Below the pieces are notes generated by a model that was given only the letters and a program-made list of their open reading frames with translations, did not search any database and was not told where the DNA came from. DNA of 64,000 nt from Streptococcus sp. Lineage in GTDB: Bacteria > Bacillota > Bacilli > Lactobacillales > Streptococcaceae. Positions 15,130 through 25,000 of this stretch are shown here, piece after piece. The stretch's first letter is position 1. Every line of letters begins with the position of its first letter. The DNA lies in contig JAUMZW010000004.1 in NCBI GenBank assembly GCA_030527925.1, forward strand, positions 62,001 through 126,000. Direction: 5' to 3'. The translations under genes and the position numbers were made by a program.

Positions 15130-17274
15130 TTACTCATCGCTTTCATCGATTTCTGCTCCCTGAATGTGACTTTGTCCTTGCATCCGTTGGGCAGACTGTT
15201 GCATTTGTTGGCCCATATAGTGCATGTCACTCATAGATTGTTGGAAGTTCCGTTTCGCTTGTGAATGGTTTTCCGAATGCCTAGGTGTATCCTTGATTGG
15301 ACTAGGAATTGGAGGCTCTTTAGTCGGTAACGTTGGGTCACTAATGCCTGAAAAAGCTTCTCCCGATGGTTCTACTGGCGTTAGTGTAGGGTCTGTAATT
15401 CCTCCCCCAGCTGGACCAGCGTCATCATTAATAGCAGTAGCTCCACCAAATGAAGCTGTCGAGCTATCTCCTACATCAGGATCAAACGGAGACACTGGAC
15501 GTGGTTCTGTTGGTGGACTGTAATCTTTCAATCCTCGATAAACAGCATCATGACCAGCTTGTTCTTTCTGACCAATGTGATCTGCCACACCACCTGCAAA
15601 ATCTTTGACTTTACCAATCACTTCTTGTCCCATCAGGTCGGCAGCACTAAACATATTACTTAAGCCACCTTTAGTAGCACCTGCAATGCCTTGGTCTCTC
15701 ACAGCATTAAAAGCTCCTCGAATACCGCCACCTGTAGTTGCTAGACTATTTCCGAGCACCTTACTTCCTGAAGCAACCGCACCAGGAACCTTACCTGCGA
15801 CGTTCATACCAACGCCTCCGATACCCATAGCAAGATTGCCAACAGCACCAGTGCCTGTCGCAAAGGCTTGACCAGCCATCATGGCACCAATTAACTGTTG
15901 GGCAGTATCACTATGACCAGTAGACACACCAAGCCAACGTTCAATCATGGTTACCCCTTGCATAGCTGCAAGAAAGACACCAATGTAAACTAAACAAGCT
16001 GCCAAGCACTGTTCCCACATACTTAACCCGTCAAAGAATCCACCTGAGAGTTTAGTGACAGCAGAGACAGATAAGGTCGGCAAGTCTCGGCAAATTTCAA
16101 GAGTCACTCGCATAATGACCACTTCAAAGAAAATCCCTGCAAGAGCGCCTGCCATGGTTCTTAATAATTCCTTATACTTTTTGGAGTTAGATAAGGATGA
16201 ATAGCCTTGTAATGGTGAAATCATGGCTTGAATGACAATATCAAAAACAGATTTTACTAGTTTGATAGACATAGAAATTAACAAGACAATCAGGATAATA
16301 TACTGCATGAACATGCCGATCCAGTTGACCTTGTATCGCATATAGACAGGTTCAAAAGCATTTAGCTGCCCCACAATCTTATGTTCAGTAATCGTTTCTA
16401 CACCATCTTGATTAGAATTTAATTTATGAAGAAATAAGCCTTTTATACCATTAACGCCAAATTTCTTTTTATACTTACCTTCCATATCGTCTAATAAATC
16501 TGAGTTAGAAGCTCCGTAAGTTGCCCCAAAGTCAATCCGTGTCGCAAAATCAGTCGTATCTCGCTTATCGGTGCTATCTGTAATGTTATTAACTGGAGTC
16601 GAGCCCTCTTTAGGCGGTTTGATATAGCCAAAGTTATCCAGAGGAAAGAGTTCCGTTGAAAAATCATTATCAATCAGCACTTTAAGATCCACAATATTAT
16701 TCTTCATCGGCTGGATAGCTAAAGAGGAATAGTGCTTACTGCCTTCTGGGGCTTCGCTAGAGACCGTCTGAATGTTCGTGGCATCTTGCGCAACGACAGA
16801 GGAAAGAGTTGTTAAAGCCAAAGGTAAAGCGGCCGTCACCATAGTAACCAGTAGAAAATTGGTAATGACCCCTTTATACTTGACGGGCTTGGTGAAGACA
16901 CCTGTTATCGCAGAAACAACTAAAATCAAGCTAAAGAGGCTTGTGCCAATCACTTGGAACCAAAAGAAGAATTTGCCTATAACTGTGTTAGTATCGCCTA
17001 AGTAACCAAATAGGCCAAAGAGCTTGAACATGTTATTAAAGACATGTTCGAGACTAACGGTAATGGAGTACAGAGCCTTGGCAATACCACCTGGAATATA
17101 AGCCAAGAAAGAGAGAAAGGCGGGAGTTGAGTCCAGATAGTTGCTCCAATACTTGTAAAAAGAAGCCATCTTCTCCGCATTCTCTCCTGTGATATTCCCG
17201 TTAGTCTTACCATTAATATCTAGAAAGCCTTTTTCTAGGGCATTGACCAAATCTGAATAAGTGTCATATTTCAC
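15130..17274 (-). CDS. VirB6/TrbL-like polytopic channel protein
   Basis: 714 residues. An N-terminal helix region is followed by membrane segments near 90-130 and 135-160, a large outer loop (about 170-320), then four or more segments between 330 and 500 and a glycine-rich stretch. The C-terminal 150 residues are soluble and rich in P, S, T, D and G, ending in a Q/M-rich helix. This architecture is that of VirB6/TrbL inner-membrane channel subunits of Gram-positive T4SSs. It is first gene after shared promoter copy B. Confidence 0.78.
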   Translation of the reverse strand: MKYDTYSDLVNALEKGFLDINGKTNGNITGENAEKMASFYKYWSNYLDSTPAFLSFLAYIPGGIAKALYSITVSLEHVFNNMFKLFGLFGYLGDTNTVIGKFFFWFQVIGTSLFSLILVVSAITGVFTKPVKYKGVITNFLLVTMVTAALPLALTTLSSVVAQDATNIQTVSSEAPEGSKHYSSLAIQPMKNNIVDLKVLIDNDFSTELFPLDNFGYIKPPKEGSTPVNNITDSTDKRDTTDFATRIDFGATYGASNSDLLDDMEGKYKKKFGVNGIKGLFLHKLNSNQDGVETITEHKIVGQLNAFEPVYMRYKVNWIGMFMQYIILIVLLISMSIKLVKSVFDIVIQAMISPLQGYSSLSNSKKYKELLRTMAGALAGIFFEVVIMRVTLEICRDLPTLSVSAVTKLSGGFFDGLSMWEQCLAACLVYIGVFLAAMQGVTMIERWLGVSTGHSDTAQQLIGAMMAGQAFATGTGAVGNLAMGIGGVGMNVAGKVPGAVASGSKVLGNSLATTGGGIRGAFNAVRDQGIAGATKGGLSNMFSAADLMGQEVIGKVKDFAGGVADHIGQKEQAGHDAVYRGLKDYSPPTEPRPVSPFDPDVGDSSTASFGGATAINDDAGPAGGGITDPTLTPVEPSGEAFSGISDPTLPTKEPPIPSPIKDTPRHSENHSQAKRNFQQSMSDMHYMGQQMQQSAQRMQGQSHIQGAEIDESDE

Positions 17275-17307
17275 ATAAGGTACCTACTTTCTGTTTGAGA
17301 TACCTTC

Positions 17308-17350
17308 ATCATAAGGGATAATGTGATTTCTTGCAGTAAGCGGACAAGTC
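17308..17350 (-). promoter_or_regulatory. Shared ICE promoter/operator, copy B (VirB6 operon)
   Basis: On the minus strand GACTTGTCCGCTTACTGCA, spacer, ATTATCCCTTA, then TATGAT (17313-17308). It drives the VirB6 and BRCT genes. Confidence 0.82.
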
Positions 17351-17363
17351 GCAGGAAAGCATC

Positions 17364-17390
17364 AAAAAAAGCCTCATCTATGAGACTCTT
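17364..17390 (-). terminator. Terminator after the lipoprotein gene
   Basis: On the minus strand GTCTCAT and ATGAGGC form a stem with a short loop, followed by seven T. It separates the coupling-protein/lipoprotein transcript from shared promoter B. Confidence 0.8.
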
Positions 17391-17394
17391 CTTG

Positions 17395-17877
17395 TTATTC
17401 AGCTTTACCTGAGAAATCATAATAGCCATAATCACGTGGGCTTCGACTAAGTTCAAAAATTCGAATAGTTTTTCCTCCATCTGACAACGCAACTTGATAG
17501 CCACCCTCAGAATCTTTAATTGTTGGATTCTTCTCACTACTTGTTATAATTGTAAAATTATCTGTTCCTTTAAGTTGAGATTCAAGACTAGCGACGACTC
17601 CCTTAGTAGCAGGCGGAATATCCTCTTCGGGAATCACTGAAAAATAAATCTTTTCTCCGTTAGAGTTCATAATACTGTTTTCTTTTTTGTCGAAAGTAAG
17701 AGTGTCTCCTCCCTCGATAAACATTAAACCCTGATAACTTTTAGAATTTGAATATCCAGTATAACTATCTTTCAATTCGGTCTTGATAATCTCTTCAGGA
17801 GTTTTTTGTCCACAGGCTGCTAGAGTCATTAGTGCTAGACCTAAGAACAAGAGACCAAACCATTTTTTCATTTTCAT
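17395..17877 (-). CDS. Secreted lipoprotein, unknown function
   Basis: 160 residues with a classic lipoprotein signal: MKMKKWFG, a hydrophobic core, then LAAC, with the cysteine at residue 21. The mature part has no recognised domain but shows alternating polar strands. It has its own consensus promoter and lies between the coupling protein and VirB6 operons. Surface lipoproteins on ICEs may act in exclusion or mating-pair contact; nothing here decides this. Confidence 0.75.
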   Translation of the reverse strand: MKMKKWFGLLFLGLALMTLAACGQKTPEEIIKTELKDSYTGYSNSKSYQGLMFIEGGDTLTFDKKENSIMNSNGEKIYFSVIPEEDIPPATKGVVASLESQLKGTDNFTIITSSEKNPTIKDSEGGYQVALSDGGKTIRIFELSRSPRDYGYYDFSGKAE

Positions 17878-17907
17878 AACAACCTTCTCCTCATTTTTCT
17901 TGATTTC

Positions 17908-17936
17908 ATTATATCAGAAATGTATTTTTGGGGCAA
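17908..17936 (-). promoter_or_regulatory. Sigma-A promoter of the lipoprotein gene
   Basis: On the minus strand TTGCCC (17936-17931), 17 bases, TATAAT (17913-17908). An AT-rich palindrome copy (17950-17966) lies 13 bases upstream of the -35, similar to its place at parA. Confidence 0.82.
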
Positions 17937-17949
17937 TAGTTTGTGCATG

Positions 17950-17966
17950 TTATTATATAACTTTTT
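17950..17966. repeat. AT-rich palindromic motif, copy 5
   Basis: TTATTATATAACTTTTT with TGTGCAT just to its left. Upstream of the lipoprotein promoter and only ten bases from the coupling-protein stop. Confidence 0.5.
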
Positions 17967-17976
17967 GACCATTTTA

Positions 17977-20709
17977 TCACATAACATCATCCACAAAGAA
18001 AAGATCATCATCGTCGTCTTCGTCAAAAACCTCTGCAATCACTGCCTGCATTAAGTCATCTGAAGAAACAAACTTAGCCTGACTCAAAGGCTTTATCTCC
18101 TGTCTTCTTGTAGCCAATTGTGGTGTTTCGCCATTCGTTCTCATGCGATCGGTTAAAGCCTGTCGCCAATCAATAATCTTATTGAAGGTACTCTGTGCCC
18201 CTACAGCTATATCTTGAAGATCAAGCTCTCTATGCTCACTTTCTACTGGAATATCAGCCAAGGTCATCGAATGATCAAACTCATCCTGAAGGAACATATA
18301 GCGATATGGGAAAGCTGTCTTCTCATGTAAGAAGATTGGATCGGTTGTCACCTTGCGACCTGCATTGTCTCGACCTTTAACCCCACGTAGAATAACCGCT
18401 TCTCCTTCTTGGAGTTTGGCTAACTGTGTAGGCGTTAGAAGTTCCTGTTTTGGATTTTCAATGGCTACATTTGGATTAGCCTCATCTAGGATATTGCTTG
18501 ACCGTCTCCGACGGGTAATGGTTCGTGACCCTAAATCCTTACTGAAGCGACTATTGGTCTTGTCAGAGGTAGATTTCACATAGATTTTAAGTGAACAGTT
18601 GTCTTGAATAGTTGCGGCGGTATTCTCACCGTACTTATCAACCAGTTGTTCCAAGTTTTGAATCCAAAGGTAATAGAGGATGTTTTGACCAAGGCCAATA
18701 GAAATTTTAGTGTCCATGTGAGGAATGGCTGGGATATTGGTAAACTCATCCAGAATATGAAGAATCCGATTGACACATTTACGACCATTGGATAGTGCCA
18801 ACTCATAGTTCGCATTAAATAACTGATCCAAAAATAGGGATACAATACTATTGTATTCTGTCCTATTTGGTGGTGTCACTAGGTAAATCACTTTTGGATT
18901 GTCTGAATAGATCAAGTCAATATCTTCTTCCTGGAGGAGACTGTCGGCTTGTTTATTTAAAACCGTGACCTTGATATGATCCAGAACGGGTTTTCTCGTG
19001 TACTCATCAAGCTTGATGATCTTACCACGTTTCTGATAAACTTTTTCAGCTGAGAATTGGAAGGTTTTGTTACGAATAGTTGAATCACCATTGTTTTCGT
19101 GATTAAAGTCAATCGTTACTAAGAATTGATCAGGCAACTTAGGTTCAATAACGTAGGTAAGATAGCCTTCTCCATCAATCAAAGCGGTTGCACCTTTCAC
19201 GTGAGTCACTTGTCGTGTAGTTTTCCCCCATGCTGCTTGGCTGGTAATAGTAATTTTGGCCGTCTTATGGGCAAATTCATTCCGCATAGCCACATTAGAA
19301 CTTGAACGGAACTTGACTGACAAGCGACGTGGGAAGCCAACCGATTCCAAATCAATAGAATTTTTAGACGTGAGCTTGGCAATGTTGTCTTGTAGGAAGA
19401 GGTTAATACCAGACATCATACTAGAGAAGACATTCCCTTTAGTTTCCTCTGAAGCAAAGTCAGATGACCTAAAGTTCAAATCGGCCATATCTCTGAATTT
19501 AGAGAATTGCTCCTGATTAATCTTCCTCAAATTATCGAAGTAAACTGTAATTTTAGATTTCTTCTTAACTTGCTGATCACGGTCTGGATTTTCTACGATC
19601 TCTCCAAAATCATTGACAAAGACTTCTTCTGACCCTAGGTCAGTTAGAAATTTGGCGATGTTACGGACAGTAACTGTATCCCAAGCATCCGTTTCTCCAT
19701 TCTTAAAGGTTTCATTAGCACGATCAATTAAAGCCATCGCAATCGCATTGAAGAGGGAGATAGAAGTATCTTCCCAATACTTTGCATTCCCATTACCCAT
19801 ACCTGGTTTTGTTTTACGATAAATCGCTTCCGCAACCGCATTAACCCTTGTTTGTGTCATTTCATAGTAGCCCTTTTTAGCCGCTGCTATCGCAAGAGCT
19901 AGAGGATTATAGGACATGGACCAGTCCATATTTTGAAACGAAAGGACATTAACATCATAGCCACGTCGACGCATGGTCTTGTAAGATGATTGATAGTGTT
20001 CCCCTTTCGGATCGGCTATAACCAGTGACGGTTGAATTTCAGCACGACTATTTATATCGATTGTAGTTGTGATATGACCTTCACCTTTACCAGAGCGGGT
20101 CATCCCAATACCCAACATGTTTGTTGTGCTGTCTTCGATGTAGTAGTCCCCTGAAGGTTTAGCATAGATCCCTAAGATTCTTTCTGCGTTCGTCAGATAA
20201 CGGCTAAACGTGCGATTTTGCCAGAGCATTTGAGAGCCTAGAGTTAAGCCTGATAGGTTCTTTCTTGTTTCGTGGAGAACAGGAATACCACCTTCACCTG
20301 GATAGGTTTCTGTCTTATTGGGGACTTTCTTATACTGTTGATGAACTTCCTTGACTGTCGCAAAACGATCATCCCCTTCTTCATTATGGTTATAGTCTCG
20401 ATACTGTTCAAAGTTTACCCAAGCAGAGCGCCAAGCAACCACTAAACCAATCAGAAAGATTGGAACTGCTAGAATGGGGGCTATCAGAAACACCTTAGTA
20501 TTAAACAAATTCTGAATCAATAAGCTATCGACATTAAACGTAACCGTTTGGCTATTATCTCTCAAGGTCACTACTGAGAAATAAAGGAAGCGGATAATCG
20601 CTCTTAAAACAGTTACAAGATAGTTAGTGAGGATAAAGGCTATAAAACTAAATCCCAGTCCCATAAAGACAAAACTACGATAGTTTTTGAAGTAAAGCAA
20701 AGGCTTCAT
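17977..20709 (-). CDS. VirD4/TraG-type coupling protein
   Basis: 910 residues. Two or three N-terminal membrane helices (about 12-35, 38-58, 75-98) anchor a large ATPase. Walker A is GMTRSGKGE near residue 203, followed by VIADPKGEHY, and Walker B is HILDEFTNIPAIP near 645. These are hallmarks of T4SS coupling proteins, which bring the relaxase-DNA complex to the channel. An insertion of about 150 residues rich in strands (around 450-600) separates the two halves of the motor. The C-terminus ends in a D/E-rich tail, often a partner-binding site. Third gene of the operon from shared promoter C. Confidence 0.92.
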   Translation of the reverse strand: MKPLLYFKNYRSFVFMGLGFSFIAFILTNYLVTVLRAIIRFLYFSVVTLRDNSQTVTFNVDSLLIQNLFNTKVFLIAPILAVPIFLIGLVVAWRSAWVNFEQYRDYNHNEEGDDRFATVKEVHQQYKKVPNKTETYPGEGGIPVLHETRKNLSGLTLGSQMLWQNRTFSRYLTNAERILGIYAKPSGDYYIEDSTTNMLGIGMTRSGKGEGHITTTIDINSRAEIQPSLVIADPKGEHYQSSYKTMRRRGYDVNVLSFQNMDWSMSYNPLALAIAAAKKGYYEMTQTRVNAVAEAIYRKTKPGMGNGNAKYWEDTSISLFNAIAMALIDRANETFKNGETDAWDTVTVRNIAKFLTDLGSEEVFVNDFGEIVENPDRDQQVKKKSKITVYFDNLRKINQEQFSKFRDMADLNFRSSDFASEETKGNVFSSMMSGINLFLQDNIAKLTSKNSIDLESVGFPRRLSVKFRSSSNVAMRNEFAHKTAKITITSQAAWGKTTRQVTHVKGATALIDGEGYLTYVIEPKLPDQFLVTIDFNHENNGDSTIRNKTFQFSAEKVYQKRGKIIKLDEYTRKPVLDHIKVTVLNKQADSLLQEEDIDLIYSDNPKVIYLVTPPNRTEYNSIVSLFLDQLFNANYELALSNGRKCVNRILHILDEFTNIPAIPHMDTKISIGLGQNILYYLWIQNLEQLVDKYGENTAATIQDNCSLKIYVKSTSDKTNSRFSKDLGSRTITRRRRSSNILDEANPNVAIENPKQELLTPTQLAKLQEGEAVILRGVKGRDNAGRKVTTDPIFLHEKTAFPYRYMFLQDEFDHSMTLADIPVESEHRELDLQDIAVGAQSTFNKIIDWRQALTDRMRTNGETPQLATRRQEIKPLSQAKFVSSDDLMQAVIAEVFDEDDDDDLFFVDDVM

Positions 20710-20721
20710 TTCTTTGTCAAA

Positions 20722-21135
20722 TCATTTCCTGTCTTGCTTGACAAAAGGTAACATATAGACAAGTCGAAAAATAAGGTTCCCAAACAGCAGGAATACGAAA
20801 GATGGAATCAGTGTAGCCAGCCGCTTGGTCAAGGACCAAATCATTTTCCCCTTGTCTTTACCAGATGATTTCCAGTCAATCTCTTGACGATGTTTCCAAA
20901 GGTTCAGAAGCTCTTCTTTCTTATGATGGATACGCATCTTAATACTATCCTTATCATCTATCCACTCTTTAATCAGCTGAAAAAAGGTCATCAGTGGTTG
21001 CCGTACTAACTTATACCCTTGGTAACAAAGATAAACTAAAAAGCTAATCACTAATAAAGCGTTAAATTGGTTCACTTTTGCCAAGTGTATCAATGTGTAA
21101 TAAAGCGCTTCTAACCAATTAAACATAGAATTCAC
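20722..21135 (-). CDS. Small membrane protein upstream of the coupling protein
   Basis: 137 residues: a hydrophobic segment near 20-45, a charged middle region (55-100) and a second hydrophobic segment near 108-130. Its start overlaps the preceding gene by 17 bases, and the coupling-protein gene follows after 12 bases. It is probably a membrane partner of the coupling protein. Family unrecognised. Confidence 0.62.
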   Translation of the reverse strand: MNSMFNWLEALYYTLIHLAKVNQFNALLVISFLVYLCYQGYKLVRQPLMTFFQLIKEWIDDKDSIKMRIHHKKEELLNLWKHRQEIDWKSSGKDKGKMIWSLTKRLATLIPSFVFLLFGNLIFRLVYMLPFVKQDRK

Positions 21136-21376
21136 CTCTCCTTTCTGTTAAAAAGTATTTTGTTTTTTCTCCATAGAAGTTAGAAAAGAGAAAAATACGA
21201 AACCTTAGTTGAGGAGTTGCCAATTGATAACGTTCTAAATAGGATTGAAGTTCCTGCTCTATTCCCAGTTGAATTGTTCGTAAGGAACAAGTATTAAATT
21301 GGTTCAAATAATTTTCAGCCTGAAGAGCATCTGCCATCAACTCATCTGAAAAATAATCTATCTGCGCTTTTGCCAT
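21119..21376 (-). CDS. Small soluble protein, unknown function
   Basis: 85 residues, mostly helical at the N-terminus and ending RFRIFLFSNFYGEKTKYFLTERRG. First gene of the coupling-protein operon, with an AAAGGA ribosome site upstream. No signal or membrane segment. No family was recognised. Confidence 0.6.
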   Translation of the reverse strand: MAKAQIDYFSDELMADALQAENYLNQFNTCSLRTIQLGIEQELQSYLERYQLATPQLRFRIFLFSNFYGEKTKYFLTERRGEFYV

Positions 21377-21411
21377 AAGTTCTAATCCTTTCCTGTTTTC
21401 TTACACTTCCT

Positions 21412-21454
21412 AGTGTAAGGGATATTGCTATTTTTTGCGTTAAGGGGACAAGTC
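21412..21454 (-). promoter_or_regulatory. Shared ICE promoter/operator, copy C (most diverged)
   Basis: On the minus strand GACTTGTCCCCTTAACGCA differs at three positions from the other copies, followed by an A/T spacer, ATATCCCTTA and TACACT (21417-21412). It drives the coupling-protein operon. The three changes are natural variants that mark which positions tolerate change. Confidence 0.72.
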
Positions 21455-21473
21455 ATGTCAATTAGACCAAAAG

Positions 21474-21487
21474 ATATATAACTTTTT
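21474..21487. repeat. AT-rich palindromic motif, copy 6
   Basis: ATATATAACTTTTT lies 19 bases upstream of shared promoter C, after the ssb stop. Confidence 0.45.
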
Positions 21488-21567
21488 AAGCCCATTTTTA
21501 TATAAAACCACCTCTTTATTATTTACTTCACAAAAATAGCACGTGATTTTTCACATGCTATTTTGGT

Positions 21568-21999
21568 CTAGAACGGCTCATCCGCATCCATAGGCTCGGG
21601 ATAGACTGATGCTGGCGAAGGTACTGGCTGAGAAGTAAAGCTTCCTTGTTTACGCTTTTTAGCTGCCTCTTTACTTTCTAAGAAAGTGATACCATCATGT
21701 TGGCTTGGAGAAATATACTGGAAGGTACGACGTTGCCCCTGTTGGTTCGTATAAGGGCGTTGAATAATCTCTCCCTTGACTAATATTGGTGAGCCTTTAG
21801 AGAGGCTCTGAGCCATTATTTCAGCTTGTTTACCATATAGTTGAACGGTAAAAAAGCTTGGAATCGGTTTTCGCTGGTCGTCTAAGAGACTTGAATCACA
21901 AACAAATTCAAATTTAAAACTAACATTTCCATTAGTGGTTTTACCAACCGCATCTTCTGGAATACTAGCTACTCGACCATTGGCAATAAATTCTTGCAT
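21568..21999 (-). CDS. ssb: Single-stranded DNA-binding protein
   Basis: 143 residues with an OB-fold core (FIANGRVASIPED, VSFKFEFVCD, FFTVQLYGKQAE, GSPILVKGEI) and the acidic C-terminal tip DADEPF, which recruits partner proteins in SSBs. I start at the ATG at 21999, preceded by AGGAG. A longer in-frame extension upstream lacks a ribosome site and covers the inverted repeat. It should coat the transferred or rolling-circle single strand. It is shorter and more divergent than chromosomal SSBs, consistent with an ICE-borne paralogue. Confidence 0.88.
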   Translation of the reverse strand: MQEFIANGRVASIPEDAVGKTTNGNVSFKFEFVCDSSLLDDQRKPIPSFFTVQLYGKQAEIMAQSLSKGSPILVKGEIIQRPYTNQQGQRRTFQYISPSQHDGITFLESKEAAKKRKQGSFTSQPVPSPASVYPEPMDADEPF

Positions 22000-22019
22000 G
22001 ATTTTCTCCTTTATACAAG

Positions 22020-22056
22020 TGGCCACAAGCAGAGTACAATAAGACACTTGTGGCCA
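22020..22056. repeat. 10-bp inverted repeat before ssb
   Basis: TGGCCACAAG (22020-22029) and CTTGTGGCCA (22047-22056) are perfect inverted repeats around a 17-base centre. They lie between the adhesin stop and the ssb ribosome site. There is no T-run, so it looks more like an operator or mRNA hairpin controlling ssb than a terminator. Confidence 0.6.
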
Positions 22057-22069
22057 ATCATTAAGTTAA

Positions 22070-25000
22070 TTAGTTTTCTTTACGTTTACGAATACCAATA
22101 AATCCAAGTCCTGATAGCAGGATACCACCAAGAATGGCTAGTCTACTACTTGCTTCACCAGTTGACGGAAGCATATTAGCTGGCTTAGCTGGTGTATTTG
22201 GTGCTGGAGGAGTTGGTTGCGGTGGTTCTGGAGTATGAGTGGTGACTTTGGCAGTCATTTCTTTATCATTCACAATATTGATAAAGGTATTTTCAACCTC
22301 ACCTGCTGCAATCCGTTCTACTTCTAGGTAGAAGTCCGCATCGAAGGTCCCCTCTACACCAAGTGAACGGAGGAACTCCTCATCAATGCTATAAGCCCAC
22401 TCACCTTTCTTCTCATCCCAAGTTACTGTTACAATTTTCTTGATGAAATCGCTGTTAGTATCCTGGTTAAATTCAAAGCTAAAGCTATATTTAGAACCTG
22501 CTTTGATGGTATCACCAGCTTTAACGAGTGTCCCATCCTCAAGGGTTACATCGTAAGTTAATACGAGATCTTCTTTAGCTGTATATTCAGTTCCTTTGAT
22601 AATACCTTTCCAGTTACCTGTATAACGATCATGTACGACATCAAGTTTATCTTTACCGTCGTATTGCCATAAGGTATCGTGTTTCACTGGAACAGTCACA
22701 CCATCGAGAAGATAACGAATGTAATCCCCAATTTGAACCGTTTGATCATCTAGGATAATGTTATCATCTTTTTGATCCAAAGCATGTTTTTCAGGATGAA
22801 CATCTGGCACTTGCACCGTTACCAAGTTAGACTGATAAGAGTTTCCAAAATCAACTTGGAAGAAATCATTCTTGACAACTTCTCCTTCAGGAACGAGCAG
22901 ACGAGCTGGTAGGTCAATAGTGACATTCTTAGCTTGTTTGACATAGTTTGCATAAAAGCTAGCTGGGTCTTTCGCTACCCAGAGGTAGAACTCGCCAACT
23001 GGAGAAAGTCCTGCTTGATCTAGGATAGCTTGAAGAGCTTCGGTACGAGCGTCATCTGAAAGCACATGATACATGGTAAAGAGATCTTTAACATCTTTAC
23101 CTTCAATATCAGTTGCAGTAATACCCTCTTCATTTACAGTAAAGGCACCATCTTGAACATCATCCATAATCGCAAAGCCTTTAAGGATGGCTTCAGAAGA
23201 AGCTGTTACGGTAGTGTAAGGGCTGTAGTCGGTTGTCAGACTAAAGTTGACGTTACGATCAAAGGTTGTAGCCCCGTTAATGTCTGCACCAGACTTGTCC
23301 GTAATTGATTTAATCGGTTATGGTGGTTCTGGCGTGTAGTTAGTGACCGTATTTGAGAAGGCTTCATAGTCATTTTTGGATACTTTATAGGTATTATCAA
23401 AGAAGCCTTTATCATAAATAGGCGTCCACTTGATAGTTGGGGCAGCTAATTTCTTACCTTGGTAAGTGGCTGTATAAGTGTAGGTAGCCTTAGTTTCATC
23501 GTAACTCACTGTCCAGCCCTTTGTTTTGGCATCTGCCGCATTATCTTCTACAAGAGGAACAGCACCTGCTTCTAAAGGATCGACAATTGTGATAGTATCT
23601 CCAACTTTGATATTGCCATAGATATTATCATGGTTTAGGGTATAAACCTGCGGAGTATTTTTAACAACTGTCGCACCATCTGTATTTTTCTTATCCGTAT
23701 CTGTCACCGTTTTAGTGACCGTTGGTTTATAGCTCAGCTTATAATCGTGGTAGCTAACAGACACTTGTTGATTTCTTGTATCAGCCAATTTAGTTAGCTC
23801 AAGCTTTGGTTTTTCTGGGTTAGTTGCCTTAATCAATTGAGCTGACACAGGTTCGACTGAGACTGGTTTAACGGTTGTTTTCACAATAGTTGCACTAGCT
23901 GGTACTTGAACAACTGGTGATACAACTTTTGTGTTAATCGCAAACCAATAGGTTTGCCCCCCTGAGTCAGCTGGTCCATCCCATTGGACAAATTCGGTTG
24001 TGAAAGCCGTTCCTTGCGTAAATACGCCAATGGCTGAACCCTTGTATTGGTAAGGCGAATCAGTCGTATCCCAATTAACCCCAGTCTCTTCTTGACGATT
24101 GTAGTGATTGGAATAGGCAAACTGATCAGAGTGTACAGAAACCGTTGAACCGTTAATTTCCACCATCTTACTACCATTACCTGTTGCACGTGCGCCTTCT
24201 CGACCAATTTGGTTGTTGTTAAGCGAAGAATAGGTCAGTGCAAGAGGTGTCTTTTCAGTCGCTGTAAAGGCAACTTCCTTGCCATTAGCAGTATAGTAAT
24301 AGTTATCGGTCACCAAGAAATTCATGAAGTCTGAATAGCTATCAGTACCGTTATTGCGTGCAACGATGAAACCTTCTGTTGGGTCATTTGGGATATAGAC
24401 ATCATTTAATCCTGTTGCCCCGTTATTGACCAAACGGAATGTACGATGAATGCGTGAGATATCGTGTTTGTGACCATCCGCTGTCGTAACCGTCAAGCCT
24501 TTCAAATTGGTATAATCAATCTCTGTTGTCCAGCCAGCACCCACATTGGCATACTTGATGACTCCTGTTGAGTCTAAAATACGAGCATACCCTGAACGAC
24601 CGCTTGAAGAAGCAATATCACGTGTCCCAACGACAGTAGCTCCTGCAGCGCTTGACCCATGACGAGCTTGTGGGTTGGCTGCGGCAAGATCTACCGCTTG
24701 AAGGACAACTTCTTTAGTGTAGCCTTCTGTACCTGTTTTAGCTTTTAATTCATCATATTTTTTCTGCCAGTCAGCTTGCTTTTGTTTAGCTTGATCATAA
24801 GCAGATTGATTTTGTGAAGCGATTGATTCTGCTTCTTCAGCTGAGGAAACTTCTGTTGAGGAACTTGTGACAGTAACACCTGATCCTTTCAGCTCATCTG
24901 CTTTCTTATCCGCATCCGTATTCGTTGCATCACTAGCTTGTTTCGTTTTGTCATAAGCAGCTAGAATAGCCAGGTTGAGAGTCACTTGTTGGTTAGCCTT

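Noticed and set aside
15224..15871. Plus-strand open frames opposite VirB6
   Set aside because: They have no ribosome site and mirror the low-complexity P/S/T/G coding of VirB6.
17271..17537. Minus-strand open frame overlapping the lipoprotein gene
   Set aside because: It crosses the terminator and shared promoter B and lacks a ribosome site.
21999..22047. Longer SSB start
   Set aside because: It lacks a ribosome site and would translate through the inverted repeat.
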